64,000 bases of DNA from an uncultured Acidimicrobiia bacterium. Lineage in GTDB: Bacteria > Actinomycetota > Acidimicrobiia > Spongiisociales > Spongiisociaceae. The DNA lies in contig OY282370.1 in the NCBI GenBank assembly GCA_958295745.1, positions 1-64,000 of the forward strand. Direction: 5' to 3'. A model generated the notes under the pieces. It made no database searches. It was not told where the DNA came from and was given only the letters and a program-made list of their open reading frames with translations. Of the stretch, positions 24,563 to 33,729 are shown one piece after another. The position numbers and the translations under genes are program-made. Position 1 is the stretch's first letter. Every line of letters begins with the position of its first letter.

Positions 24563-24978
24563 CGCCCTTGGGCCACCGTCAGGTGGAACTTTCCGATCAT
24601 CAGCCGGTCGCCGGATCTCAGCCGGGCCTCCTCCAGTCGCCTTTCGTTGACGTAGCTGCCGTTGGTGGAGCCGAGGTCTTCCAGGAACAGACGGCCCCCG
24701 GAATCGAGCAGCATCCGGCAATGACGCCGCGAGACGGTGATGTCGTCGAGGGCGATGTCGCTGGACGGGTGCCGGCCGATATTGGTAACGCCGGGTGGAA
24801 GCGGCCATTTCCTGCCGGCGTGTATACCCCGCTGAGCGATGAGCGCGTATCCGGGAAGGTCGTCCCCCGTATCCGCTCTATCAGCTTCCGACCCCGCCGG
24901 CCAACCTTCGCCGGCGGGGTCGAAGATCATGGTGGGTTCATGTTCATCTGAATGTTGAGGGCGCTCTCGATCCGTCAT
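24559..24978 (-). CDS. garA: GarA-like FHA-domain protein
   Basis: A 139-residue protein: ~50 flexible acidic residues, then one FHA domain (~residues 48-135) with the phosphothreonine-binding pattern intact: NIGRHPSSDIALDD, TVSRRHCRML, and LEDLGSTNGSYVNERRL. GarA binds and inhibits 2-oxoglutarate-metabolising enzymes until protein kinase G or B phosphorylates threonines in its N-terminal tail. I do not see the mycobacterial ETTS motif; the tail has HEPTMIFDPAG instead, so phosphorylation may occur at that threonine. Start ATG 24978 overlaps a two-codon frame ATG TTA TGA just upstream. Confidence 0.88.
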   Translation of the reverse strand: MTDRERPQHSDEHEPTMIFDPAGEGWPAGSEADRADTGDDLPGYALIAQRGIHAGRKWPLPPGVTNIGRHPSSDIALDDITVSRRHCRMLLDSGGRLFLEDLGSTNGSYVNERRLEEARLRSGDRLMIGKFHLTVAQGR

Positions 24979-25033
24979 AACATCCGATTGTAGTAGTGCC
25001 TGCCGGTATGCCGCCCCCTTTTTCGGGGGGGAT

Positions 25034-25672
25034 CTATCGGCGTTCTGACCGCACGGCGGGGCCGGAGCCCGGTTGTCCGGTGCAAGGCCGCAGAGAGCGG
25101 CGCATGTCACCCAGGTACTGCCAGGTCACCACCAGGTAGAACAACAGGCCCGCCCCTCCCAACCCGGCGCCCATCCCCCGCCACAGATCGGGGTTGACTC
25201 CGGCCGACGCCAGGTAGTACATGGGCACGGCCGCGAACACCATGCCGGTGGCGAGCTTTCCCATCCACCTCACCCTCACCTTCAACTTGAACTTCGACAA
25301 GACATATATGGTTGCCAACCCCACCGCCGTCTCTCTCGCCACCAGCGGCCATCCCAGCCATTCGGGGACTACTCCGGCCCAGAGACCGCCCGCCACCGAC
25401 GCGAACACCACCAAGCGGTCGGCGAGCGGATCGAGCAGCTTCCCTATCTCCGAGACCTGGCCGAGCCGCCGGGCCAGCAGCCCGTCCAGGTAGTCCGTAA
25501 AAGCGATCACAGCCAGCATCCAGGCGGCCAGGGCGGGATCGCCCCTTCCCAGCAACACCCACAGGAAAACCGGTATGGCGGCGATCCGCAACACCGAGAT
25601 CAGGTTGGGAACGGTCCAGAGCCCGGCGTCCCCCTCTACGGCAGCGGCCCGGTCGTCCGCTTCGGGCTTCAT
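25034..25672 (-). CDS. pgsA2: CDP-alcohol phosphatidyltransferase (PgsA2-like)
   Basis: A 212-residue membrane enzyme. The signature AFTDYLDGLLARRLGQVSEI followed by GKLLDPLADRLVVF supplies the aspartates of the CDP-alcohol phosphotransferase family; the spacing fits the phosphatidylglycerophosphate synthase branch better than PI synthase. GGAGGG eight bases before ATG 25672 supports the start. It is upstream of garA on the same strand, as Rv1822 is upstream of Rv1827. The product, phosphatidylglycerophosphate or cardiolipin, is not certain from sequence alone. Confidence 0.85.
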   Translation of the reverse strand: MKPEADDRAAAVEGDAGLWTVPNLISVLRIAAIPVFLWVLLGRGDPALAAWMLAVIAFTDYLDGLLARRLGQVSEIGKLLDPLADRLVVFASVAGGLWAGVVPEWLGWPLVARETAVGLATIYVLSKFKLKVRVRWMGKLATGMVFAAVPMYYLASAGVNPDLWRGMGAGLGGAGLLFYLVVTWQYLGDMRRSLRPCTGQPGSGPAVRSERR

Positions 25673-25836
25673 CGTCGGTCCCTCCTCCAACCGTTTCTCT
25701 GTACCGCCGATGATATCCGATGCCGCCGGCCGCACCGGCCGCAAGCGCGTCGGTGAGGCCGCCCGGGGCGTACAGATCGAGCGGATCCGCTGAACATGAA
25801 CGATTCAGGGTTGGCCGGGGCGCCGCCCTGCCGAGA

Positions 25837-27576
25837 TCATCTACCTTGGCGGAGTCGCCGGGTGGCCTCCGGATCGAGGCGGTAGTGCTCCGGGAGACGC
25901 ACCATCTGATCCTCACGGCCCAGGTACTCGATCACCGCCCCGTAGTCCCGCCGGGCCGCCTCCAACGAGACGTATCCCTCGATGACGTCCCGGAGCACCG
26001 CCTCGGGGTCACGGGCGAAGGGGTCTCCGTAACCGCCTCCGCCTGGCGGGTCGAGATGCACCCGGTTGGCCGGGTCGAGCACCAGCAGCCGTTTCGGTTC
26101 CGCCTCCCGGGCCCCGTCTATCGACAGCGCCCCCGCCCGGCCGGGCTTTCCTCCCAGCAAGCCCTCGGCGGGGTGTGCTATCCGGTCGATCATGGCGGAC
26201 AGGGTCCAAGGCTGGTCGGTGCGGCAGCTCATCTCCGTCCACTGGCCCAGCCCTCCCCGGAACCTGCCCGGACCGCCGGAGTCGGTGCGCAGCTCCCGGC
26301 GGTGCTGGACCATCGGGGTGAGGGTCTCGACCGACTCGGCCGGCACCCCGGCCACCCCGCTCGGGAATCCGGTGGCGGAGAGGCCGTCCTTGGCGGCGCG
26401 GGCCCCCGCCCCGCCGCACTGGAACAGGCTGAACGTGAACGCATCGTCCGAAGCCCGCGCCTTCCCCCTCCATATGGTTATCCAGATCGGGTCGGCGCCG
26501 GGTGCCATCAGCCGGTCGGGCATCGCCTCGGCCAGCGCCCCGAACACCACCCCCGGCAGGAAATGGCCGATCAGGTGTCTGGAGGCGACCGGCGCCGGAT
26601 CGATGCAGTTGAGGATCGATCCGGGCGGCGCCGAGACGTGCACCGGGCGGAACGCCCCGTCGTTGTGGGGGACGTCGGGGCTGATGGCCGCCTTCATGGC
26701 GAAGGAGGCGTAGGCGTGGGTGTAGTTGAAGACCACGTTGATGCCGCGTTCGCTCTGGGGGGAGGAACCGGCGAAATCTATGTAGATGTCCTCGTCTTCG
26801 ATGGTCACGGCCGCCTCGATGAGGATCGGTTCCTCGAAGCCGTCGCTCCAGGTCCGGTGCCGGTGCGTCCCGTTGGGTATCTCGCGGATGGCGCTCCGCA
26901 TCGCCTCCTCCGAACGGGTGATGATCTCCCGGGAGAGGGGGTCGATCGTGTCGAGATCGAACTCGTCCATGAAACCGAGCAGGGCCCGGGCGCCTACGTC
27001 GTTGCATGAGGTCTGGGCGTAGAGATCGCCTACGGTCTCGTCGGGCGTGCGCACGTTGGACCTGACGATCGCGATCAGGTCGTCGTTGATGGCGCCCCGG
27101 TCGTACAGCTTCATGATCGGGATCCGCAGGCCCTCCTCGTACACCTCCCGGGCCTGGGCGGACAGGATGCGCCCCCCTATGTCGGCGGCGTGGCAGGTGT
27201 TGGCGAAGTAAGCCACCTCGATCCCCTTCCTGAAGACCGGAGTCACCACCGTTATGTCGTTGATCTGCCCGGCGGTCATCCAGGGGTCGTTGGTGATCAG
27301 GACGTCACCGGGCCGGAGAGAACCCGGCGGATACGCCTCCAGGAAGTGGCGCACCCCGGTGGCCATGGCGTTTATGTGACCCGGGGTCCCGGTGATCGAC
27401 TGGGCCATCATCCGGCCGTCGGTGTCGAATACGCCACAGGCCAGATCCTGGGTTTCACGCACGATGGTGCTGAAGGCGGTGCGCTGAAGGGCGACCTGCT
27501 GCTCGTTGACCACCGACAGCACCCTGCTCCACAGCACTTCGATCAGCACCGGATCCAGCGGCGGCGCGGCGGTCAT
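25837..27576 (-). CDS. hyuB: Hydantoinase B / oxoprolinase-family subunit
   Basis: A 579-residue HyuB subunit. Typical segments: DPVLIEVLWSRVLSVVNEQQ, FSTIVRETQDLACGVFD, SITGTPGHINAMATGVRHFL, the metal-site-like DVLITNDPWMTAGQINDITV, HAADIGGR, and the C-terminal GGLGQWTEMS and DPPGGGGYGDPFARDPEAVLRDV. Together with HyuA it forms an ATP-dependent amidohydrolase acting on cyclic amides such as N-methylhydantoin, hydantoins or 5-oxoproline; some relatives carboxylate acetone or acetophenone. The GTG/ATG start overlaps the hyuA stop by 4 bases. The exact substrate cannot be read from the sequence. Confidence 0.93.
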   Translation of the reverse strand: MTAAPPLDPVLIEVLWSRVLSVVNEQQVALQRTAFSTIVRETQDLACGVFDTDGRMMAQSITGTPGHINAMATGVRHFLEAYPPGSLRPGDVLITNDPWMTAGQINDITVVTPVFRKGIEVAYFANTCHAADIGGRILSAQAREVYEEGLRIPIMKLYDRGAINDDLIAIVRSNVRTPDETVGDLYAQTSCNDVGARALLGFMDEFDLDTIDPLSREIITRSEEAMRSAIREIPNGTHRHRTWSDGFEEPILIEAAVTIEDEDIYIDFAGSSPQSERGINVVFNYTHAYASFAMKAAISPDVPHNDGAFRPVHVSAPPGSILNCIDPAPVASRHLIGHFLPGVVFGALAEAMPDRLMAPGADPIWITIWRGKARASDDAFTFSLFQCGGAGARAAKDGLSATGFPSGVAGVPAESVETLTPMVQHRRELRTDSGGPGRFRGGLGQWTEMSCRTDQPWTLSAMIDRIAHPAEGLLGGKPGRAGALSIDGAREAEPKRLLVLDPANRVHLDPPGGGGYGDPFARDPEAVLRDVIEGYVSLEAARRDYGAVIEYLGREDQMVRLPEHYRLDPEATRRLRQGR

Positions 27577-29681
27577 CCCCTCCCCCTCTCTCCCACCAAC
27601 ACCACGATGTTGAGCCGTTCGTCCACCGCCGCCCGTCCTCCCGGTCCGATGACGGCGGTGGACTCGCGCTCCTCGATGATGGCCGGCCCCCTCAGCGCAG
27701 TACCCGGACCCAGCCGGTAGCGGTCGTAGACGGGCGTTTCAGTGAACCCGCCGAGGGAAGGGAAGTACGCCGGACGCTCGCCCTTGCGGGCCGCCTCGGC
27801 GCCGCCCGACCTGTCCTCGGGCCCGGATTCCACCGGGGCGGGGCGCGGCCCCCGGCTGACCACCCTCCAGGTGAGGGCTTCCAGCTCCACCGGCGGTCCT
27901 TCCCGCCCGTAGAGGGTCTTGTAAACCCGGTCGAACTCGTCGCGAATGTCCGGGAGATGGACCTGCGACAGGGTCCCGTCCGGAATCGGGACGCTTATCT
28001 GGTGGCCCTGGCCGACGTAGCGGATGTCGGCGGTCCGGGTGTGGGTGATCTCGCCGGGGCCGGCGCCCGATCCCACCAGAAGATCGGTTCCGACCCGTTC
28101 CATCTGCTCGAAGATGCCGTTCAGCTCGCTCCAGTCCAGCTCGTCGAGCTTTGCGTAGTAGGAACGGACGAAGTCGAAGGCGAGCGGAGCGACCAGCAAC
28201 CCCATGGCGCTGGTGACACCGGCCCCGTAGGGAAGTATCAGCTCGCCGGTCCCGAGCAGCTCGGCCACCCGGTATCCGTGAACCGGACCGGCGCCCCCGA
28301 AAGCCACCACCGGCAGAGCCCGCGGGTTCTTTCCCCGCTCGACCACGTGGACCCGGGCGGCGTTGGCCATCGCCTCGTTCACCACCTGATGCACCCCCCA
28401 GGCGGCCTCCGCCGCCGAGAGGCCGAGGGGTGCGCCGATGCTCGCGGCCAGCGCCGCTTCGGCCGCCGCCGCGTCCAGATGCATTGCCCCTCCGAGGAAG
28501 TAGCCGGGGTCGAGGTATCCGAGCACCAGATCGGCGTCGGTGACGGTGGGCGCCCGCCCTCCCCGCCCATAGCAGACCGGCCCCGGATCGGCGCCCGCCG
28601 AGTCGGGGCCCACCTTCAGGAGACCCATCGCGTCGATGCGGGCGATCGAACCGCCCCCCGCTCCGATCTCGATCATCTCGATCACCGGCACCCTGACCGG
28701 CAGGCCCGACCCTTTCTTGAACCGGTAGCGGCGGTCCACCTCGAAGTCGTGGGTGATCAACGGCTCGCCCCCGTCGACCACGCTCAGCTTGGCGGTGGTG
28801 CCCCCCATGTCGAACGACAGCAGCGAGTCCCGGCCCATGGCGGCCCCCACCGAGGCCGCCGCCAGGGCGCCGGCCGCCGGACCGGATTCCAGCAGCCGGA
28901 TCGGGAACCGCAGGCAGGTGTCCAGGGTGGCCGCCCCGCCGCTGGACAGCATCACGAACAGCCGGCCCTCGAAACCCATCCCCTCCAGACGGCGCCGCAG
29001 GCCGGTCAGGTAACGCTCGACCAGCGGCTGGACGTAGACGTTGGCGATGGTGGTGGACGCCCGTTCGAACTCTCCGATCTCGGGGACCACCTCCGAGGAC
29101 AGCGACACCCGCAGGTGCGGGGCGGCCCTCTCCACGGCGGATCGGGCCCGCCGCTCGGAGTGGGGGTTGGTGAAGGAATGCAGGAAGCAGACCGCCACCG
29201 CCTCCACCCCCGCCTCGGCCAGCTCCCCGGCCAGGCGCGCCACGTGCTCTTCGTCGAGCTCTATATGCGTGCTGCCGTCGGCCAGGGTGCGTTCCGGCAC
29301 GGCGTAGCGGAGATGGCGCGGCACCAGCGGCTCGGGGAGCTCGAGATCGAGGTCGTACAGCTCGTAGCGGTGCTCCCGGCCGATCTCGATCGAATCCCGG
29401 AATCCGGAAGTGGTGAGCAGGGCGGTGAGGGCGCCCTTCCGCTCGATGACGGCGTTGGTGACCAGCGTGGTGCCGTGGACGAGATGGCGCACCGAGGAGG
29501 CGGAACGTCCGGCGCCTTCGAGGGTGTCGGCCAGCACCTGCTCCACGCCCCGCGAAGGGTCAGGGGTGGTGAGCACCTTGCCGATCACGACCTCGCCCTG
29601 GCTGCCCACCAGCATGAGATCGGTGAACGTGCCGCCGATATCGACGCCTACCCGCACCGGGTTGTCAGCAGTAATCACCAT
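27573..29681 (-). CDS. hyuA: Hydantoinase A / oxoprolinase-family subunit
   Basis: A 702-residue HyuA subunit of the actin-like ATPase fold. The N-terminal phosphate loop is VGVDIGGTFTDLMLV; further family segments are VRHLVHGTTLVTNAVIERKG, SFDMGGTTAKLSVVDGG, GAGGGSIARID and VVAFGGAGPVHGYRVAEL. HyuA phosphorylates or activates the cyclic amide for hydrolysis with HyuB. ATG 29681 opens the operon; upstream is a 376-base spacer shared with the divergent ABC-transporter operon, so both units may respond to the same substrate. Confidence 0.94.
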   Translation of the reverse strand: MVITADNPVRVGVDIGGTFTDLMLVGSQGEVVIGKVLTTPDPSRGVEQVLADTLEGAGRSASSVRHLVHGTTLVTNAVIERKGALTALLTTSGFRDSIEIGREHRYELYDLDLELPEPLVPRHLRYAVPERTLADGSTHIELDEEHVARLAGELAEAGVEAVAVCFLHSFTNPHSERRARSAVERAAPHLRVSLSSEVVPEIGEFERASTTIANVYVQPLVERYLTGLRRRLEGMGFEGRLFVMLSSGGAATLDTCLRFPIRLLESGPAAGALAAASVGAAMGRDSLLSFDMGGTTAKLSVVDGGEPLITHDFEVDRRYRFKKGSGLPVRVPVIEMIEIGAGGGSIARIDAMGLLKVGPDSAGADPGPVCYGRGGRAPTVTDADLVLGYLDPGYFLGGAMHLDAAAAEAALAASIGAPLGLSAAEAAWGVHQVVNEAMANAARVHVVERGKNPRALPVVAFGGAGPVHGYRVAELLGTGELILPYGAGVTSAMGLLVAPLAFDFVRSYYAKLDELDWSELNGIFEQMERVGTDLLVGSGAGPGEITHTRTADIRYVGQGHQISVPIPDGTLSQVHLPDIRDEFDRVYKTLYGREGPPVELEALTWRVVSRGPRPAPVESGPEDRSGGAEAARKGERPAYFPSLGGFTETPVYDRYRLGPGTALRGPAIIEERESTAVIGPGGRAAVDERLNIVVLVGERGRG

Positions 29682-30057
29682 TTGGAAGTCGTTGATTCAT
29701 CCGGATCGGTATTCCACGGGTTGCCCCCGTATGAGGCATGACCTCTGGGCATCGCCTACGGCGGGCGGCAGAACATGCGTCCGAGGGAGAGGATACCAGA
29801 TGTGCCGCCGCCGCCCTGCTCTCACCCCGTCGGAGGCAGGCGTTCGAGACAAGAGGATGCCCCAACCTCGGAGGCGCCCGCTCGGGAAGCTCTCTCAGCA
29901 CAAAAAATCGTTCTGTTCACCCCCAAAGCCCCCCGGCCATGAACAATCAGGACTAGCCTGCCGATGACGGGCCCGCGCTCGCCGATGCGTGCGCCCTCCA
30001 CAAGAAAAATGAAGATATCGCGCGAAGAAGAAGAATCGCGCTGGAAGAGAGGACAGA
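29682..30057. other. Divergent spacer between hyuA and the ABC operon
   Basis: No gene is supported in these 376 bases. An AT-richer patch around 29898-29915 (CACAAAAAATCGTTCTGTTC) and another at 30001-30030 stand out from GC-rich DNA and are the best places for promoters of the two divergent operons. I could not identify a clear operator palindrome. GGAAGAGAGGA just before 30058 serves as ribosome-binding site for the binding protein. Confidence 0.4.
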
Positions 30058-31749
30058 GTGGCCGAGTCGATCGATCGTAGAAATTTCCTGAAGAGAAGCG
30101 GTCTCATCATCGGGACCGGGTTGGTGGCGCCCACCGTTTTGGCCGCCTGCGGCGACGACGGGGATACCGCCACCACCGCGGCGCCCGAAGCCGCCCAGAC
30201 CACCGCGGCCGCCGAGGCGGCCACGACCACGGCGGCGGCGCCCGAAGCCCCGTCCGAGTTCGAGAGCATCATGCTCGGCCAGGTTGCCGGCTGGATATCC
30301 CTCGACAGCAACCGGACCACCGGAGGTGCGCTGAGCACCGGCCAGCACACGTTCGAGGGCCTGCTCATCAAGCTCCCCGACCGCTCGCTGATCCCAGGTC
30401 TGGCGGTCGAGATGCCCCAGAAGACGGATGACCTCACCTACAGCGTGAAGATACGCACCGACCGGACCTTCACCGACGGTACGCCCATAACCGCCGCGGA
30501 CATCGTCTACGGATACGACCGCCTGAAGCCGGAGAGGGAGCTCGGGTCTCCTTTCACCCAGTACATAACCTTCATCGACTCCATCGACGTCGTCGCCGAC
30601 GACGAGCTGCAGATCAACCTGGCGCAGCGGGTGCCAGAGAACATCTTGTTCCAACGCATGTCCTCCATCAAGGCTTATCCGATGGAGGTCGTCGAGGCTA
30701 TGGGCGGCGAGGAATACTCGTTCGCACCGAGCCCTTCATCCGGTTCGATGATGGTTACGGCCCCGTTCGACACCGAGCTCAACGTGTTCCAGCGCTACGA
30801 CGGATACGAGGGTCCCCAGCCTCTGGCCGCCAAGGACATCACCTACGCGGCGATCCCGGAGCTATCGTCCCGGATTGCTCAGGCCGAGGCGGGCCAGGTC
30901 CAGATACTCGACGGGGTGTCGCCCCAGCTCTATCGGGCCATCGAAGACTCGCCGAACCTCGAGTTGGGCATCGCCCGGGAGACCTCGTTCCTCGAGATGA
31001 TCATGTTCAACACGACCAAGCCCCCGTTCGACAACCAGCTGGTGCGCCAGGCGCTGATGTACTCCATCGATGCGCCGCAGCTGATCGAGATCGGGCTGCA
31101 AGGCGAGGGGCGGATCGCCCGCTCCCCCCTGCCCCCGGAGGACCCCCGGTACATAGAACCCCAGATGCAGTACGACTTCGACCCGGACAGGTCGAAGGAG
31201 CTGTTGAGGGAGGCCGGGCACGACCCGGACAACGAGCCCGTGACCTTCGAGCTGGGCGTGGTGGAATGGGCCTACGTCTACCCCCAGGCGCCCCTGCTCG
31301 CGCAGACCCTCCAGATGGGCGGTTTCAACCCGCTGCTCCTGGTGGACTCGATCGACGCCCGTTGGGTGTCGGACATCATGCGGCCCGAAGACGGCGGCCC
31401 CGCCAGGTACGACGCCTGGGTTGCGACCCTCGGCTTCGAGGTCTTCAGCTACGACGCGGACAATCTCTTCCGCGGCTGGTGGAGCGGCTGGGCGGAAAAC
31501 GCCAGCTTCGCCACACCCAGCGTACCGTCGAAGCTCGACGAGTTCCTCGACGCGGCGCTGGAGGAGCCGGACTTCGACAAGCAGAACGAGCTGTATGCGC
31601 AGGCCAACGAGCTCCTGGTCACCGAGGCGGGCGCGGTGCCGATCCTGTTCCAGCCCATCGCGCACGCTTGGAACAAGTCGGTAACCGGCTACCAGATGCC
31701 GCAGACACTGGGCATGACCCTCTTCGGTGTACGCCCATCCGGGATGTGA
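30058..31749 (+). CDS. ABC transporter substrate-binding lipoprotein, family 5 (peptide/nickel type)
   Basis: A 563-residue solute-binding protein. The N-terminus has a twin-arginine motif (DRRNFLKRSG) and a lipobox ending in the cysteine of TVLAAC, so it should be exported by Tat and lipid-anchored. An Ala/Thr-rich linker follows, then the SBP_bac_5 fold (TYSVKIRTDRTFTDGTPITAADIVYGYDRL; LVRQALMYSIDAPQLI). GTG 30058 is preceded by GGAAGAGAGGA. It leads an operon with two permeases and two ATPases. The ligand is unknown; divergent hyuAB suggests a peptide-like or cyclic-amide compound. Confidence 0.93.
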   Translation: MAESIDRRNFLKRSGLIIGTGLVAPTVLAACGDDGDTATTAAPEAAQTTAAAEAATTTAAAPEAPSEFESIMLGQVAGWISLDSNRTTGGALSTGQHTFEGLLIKLPDRSLIPGLAVEMPQKTDDLTYSVKIRTDRTFTDGTPITAADIVYGYDRLKPERELGSPFTQYITFIDSIDVVADDELQINLAQRVPENILFQRMSSIKAYPMEVVEAMGGEEYSFAPSPSSGSMMVTAPFDTELNVFQRYDGYEGPQPLAAKDITYAAIPELSSRIAQAEAGQVQILDGVSPQLYRAIEDSPNLELGIARETSFLEMIMFNTTKPPFDNQLVRQALMYSIDAPQLIEIGLQGEGRIARSPLPPEDPRYIEPQMQYDFDPDRSKELLREAGHDPDNEPVTFELGVVEWAYVYPQAPLLAQTLQMGGFNPLLLVDSIDARWVSDIMRPEDGGPARYDAWVATLGFEVFSYDADNLFRGWWSGWAENASFATPSVPSKLDEFLDAALEEPDFDKQNELYAQANELLVTEAGAVPILFQPIAHAWNKSVTGYQMPQTLGMTLFGVRPSGM

Positions 31750-31821
31750 TCTACGGCCGCGCACGAGACGGCATCCGGCGCCGGTATCGCATCGATATCG
31801 CCTGAGGTTGGTATGGCCTGA
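31746..31821 (+). CDS. Bridge frames between binding protein and dppB (19 codons, then 2)
   Basis: A GTG at 31746 overlaps the binding-protein stop (GTGA). It opens a 19-codon frame beginning MIYGRARDGIRRRYRIDIA and closing at 31803-31805. After GGTTGGT, an ATG at 31813 gives the minimal frame ATG GCC TGA, whose stop overlaps the dppB start (TGATG at 31819-31823). The arrangement suggests coupled reinitiation. No peptide function can be claimed. Confidence 0.3.
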
Positions 31822-32777
31822 TGGGAGATGTAGGCAGGGTCGTCCTGCAGCGTCTCCTCCAGGCCCTGCCCGTCATAATCGGCATCACGTTCTACGTGTT
31901 CGTGATGCTGGAGTTCTCCCCTGTCGACGCGCGCTACGCGGGTCTGGGCCTGTACGCCAGCGACGAGGCCCGCGAACAGCTCGCCGAGGACTACGGTCTC
32001 AACGACCCGTTGCCCGTCCGATATCTACGGTACGTTCGAGACCTCGCCTCGGGCGACTTCGGTCTGAGCATCTACGGCAAGCGGCCGATCCTGGACATAT
32101 TGACGGAGCGTATAGGGATCACGCTGACGATCGCCGCCGGGGCGGTGGTCCTGGGTATCTTGATAGCCTTCTTTCTGGGGGTGACCTCCGCCTATTTTGC
32201 GGGCACCTGGTGGGATGCGGTGGTCAGGGCGGTCACCTTCGGGGCTCTGGCCATGCCGGTCTTCTGGCTTGCTCTGTTGCTGATCCAGCTGTTTTCCCTC
32301 CGTTTCCGATGGCTTCCCGCGGGCGGATTCGTTCCCTTCTCCGACGATTGGGTGGGATGGCTGAAGTCGCTCGCCCTCCCCACGCTGTCGATCGCGCTTC
32401 CGGTGGGCGGGTTCCTGACCCGCGTGGTGCGTTCCTCGGTGCTGGACGAGCTGGAGAGGGACTACGTGCGCACGGCCCGTGGAGTGGGGCTGCGGGATCG
32501 GGTGATCGTCCGCAAGAACGTCCTCCGCAACGCGTTGGTGGCGCCCCTGACGGTGTTGGGCCTGCAGGCCGGATACCTTCTCGGCGGCGCGGTGCTGGTC
32601 GAGCTGGTCTTCAACCTTCCCGGCCTGGGCTGGATCATGATGAAGTCCGCCGCGACCGGTGACTTCGGCGTGATCACCGGGGTGGCCATCGTCGCCGCCG
32701 TCATGTTCGTCCTCGCCAACCTGGCCGCCGACGTGGCCTTCATCATCTTCAAGCCGAGTGCCCGTGAAAGCTCGTAA
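31821..32777 (+). CDS. dppB: ABC transporter permease, DppB-like
   Basis: A 318-residue membrane permease with about six transmembrane helices in the DppB layout: an N-terminal helix (VLQRLLQALPVIIGITFYVF), a large external loop with the family pattern LAEDYGLNDPLPVRYLRYV, then the core ending in the EAA loop (DYVRTARGVGLRDRVIVRKN) that contacts the ATPases. It forms the channel with the next permease. Start ATG 31821 overlaps the stop of the two-codon frame just upstream. Confidence 0.93.
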   Translation: MGDVGRVVLQRLLQALPVIIGITFYVFVMLEFSPVDARYAGLGLYASDEAREQLAEDYGLNDPLPVRYLRYVRDLASGDFGLSIYGKRPILDILTERIGITLTIAAGAVVLGILIAFFLGVTSAYFAGTWWDAVVRAVTFGALAMPVFWLALLLIQLFSLRFRWLPAGGFVPFSDDWVGWLKSLALPTLSIALPVGGFLTRVVRSSVLDELERDYVRTARGVGLRDRVIVRKNVLRNALVAPLTVLGLQAGYLLGGAVLVELVFNLPGLGWIMMKSAATGDFGVITGVAIVAAVMFVLANLAADVAFIIFKPSARESS

Positions 32778-33729
32778 CACGAACGAAGGGCGCGACCGCC
32801 GCACCGACCGCCGGCCATGGGTCAGGTTCGGCCCCAAATCGGTGGAAGCCGCCGTGAAAGCCTCACCCGGCGGCCGGGTGAGGCTTAGGATGCTTCCGTT
32901 TCGGGCCAAGCTGGGGGTGGCGTGGATATTGTTCGTGATCCTGGCGGCGGTCCTGGCCGGCTGGATAGCCCCGCACGACCCCTATACCGTAGGGCTGACC
33001 CTTCCGAATACGGGTCCGGACTGGCCGACCCACATCTTCGGCTCCGACGAGGCCGGGCGGGACATCCTGTCCCGGGTGATCCACGGATCGAGGACGTCGG
33101 CCCTGGTGGCGGTGTTGACACCGTTGCTGGCCCTGATAATCGGCGGAACGATCGGGATGGCGGCGGCCTCCGCTTCCCGGAATCGGAGGCGCAGATGGAT
33201 CAACGACATCTTGATGCGCATCATGGACATCCAGTTCGCCTTCCCGGCGGTGGTGCTGGCCGTGGTGGTGTCCTCGGCGTTCGGACAGTCGCTGTGGACC
33301 CTGTTGCTGGTGCTCACCGTTGTCTACTCGCCCATCATGGCCCGCTACATCCGCGCCGCGGTGCTCGACCAGCTGTCCGAGGACTACGTTTCCGCTCTCC
33401 AAGCGATGGGGAGCTCCCAGCTGCGCATCCTGCTGCGCCATGTTTCGCTCAACATCGCCACCCCGGTGCTGGTGTTCTTCACGCTGGTGGCGGCGGACGC
33501 GGTGGTGCTGGAGGCGTCCATCAGTTTCCTCGGGGCCGGGATTCGCCCGCCCGCCCCCACCTGGGGCAACATGATCCGCGACGGTCAGATGCAGCTGCTG
33601 GCCGGCACATGGTGGTACACGACATTTCCCGGCATCGCCATCTTCCTAACGGTGATGGCGCTCAATACGGTCGCCGAGAGCACGGCGGACCGGCTGGGCG
33701 GCAGACGGCATCTGTTGGGTCAGCCATGA
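32758..33729 (+). CDS. dppC: ABC transporter permease, DppC-like
   Basis: A 323-residue permease partner. After ~45 polar residues come the first helix (LGVAWILFVILAAVLAGWIA), the typical DppC segment HIFGSDEAGRDILSRVIHGSRTS, and the EAA loop DYVSALQAMGSSQLRILLRH. GTG 32758 (or 32764) overlaps the end of dppB; the polar N-terminus is longer than usual, so an internal start such as the one before FRAKLGVAW is possible. Its stop overlaps the ATG of the first ATPase (ATGA). Confidence 0.92.
   Translation: MPVKARNTNEGRDRRTDRRPWVRFGPKSVEAAVKASPGGRVRLRMLPFRAKLGVAWILFVILAAVLAGWIAPHDPYTVGLTLPNTGPDWPTHIFGSDEAGRDILSRVIHGSRTSALVAVLTPLLALIIGGTIGMAAASASRNRRRRWINDILMRIMDIQFAFPAVVLAVVVSSAFGQSLWTLLLVLTVVYSPIMARYIRAAVLDQLSEDYVSALQAMGSSQLRILLRHVSLNIATPVLVFFTLVAADAVVLEASISFLGAGIRPPAPTWGNMIRDGQMQLLAGTWWYTTFPGIAIFLTVMALNTVAESTADRLGGRRHLLGQP

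Noticed and set aside
29740-29960. Small ORFs in the hyuA/ABC divergent spacer
   Set aside because: Both strands have short frames but no ribosome-binding site, no protein-like composition and no recognisable motif; promoter DNA is the simpler explanation.
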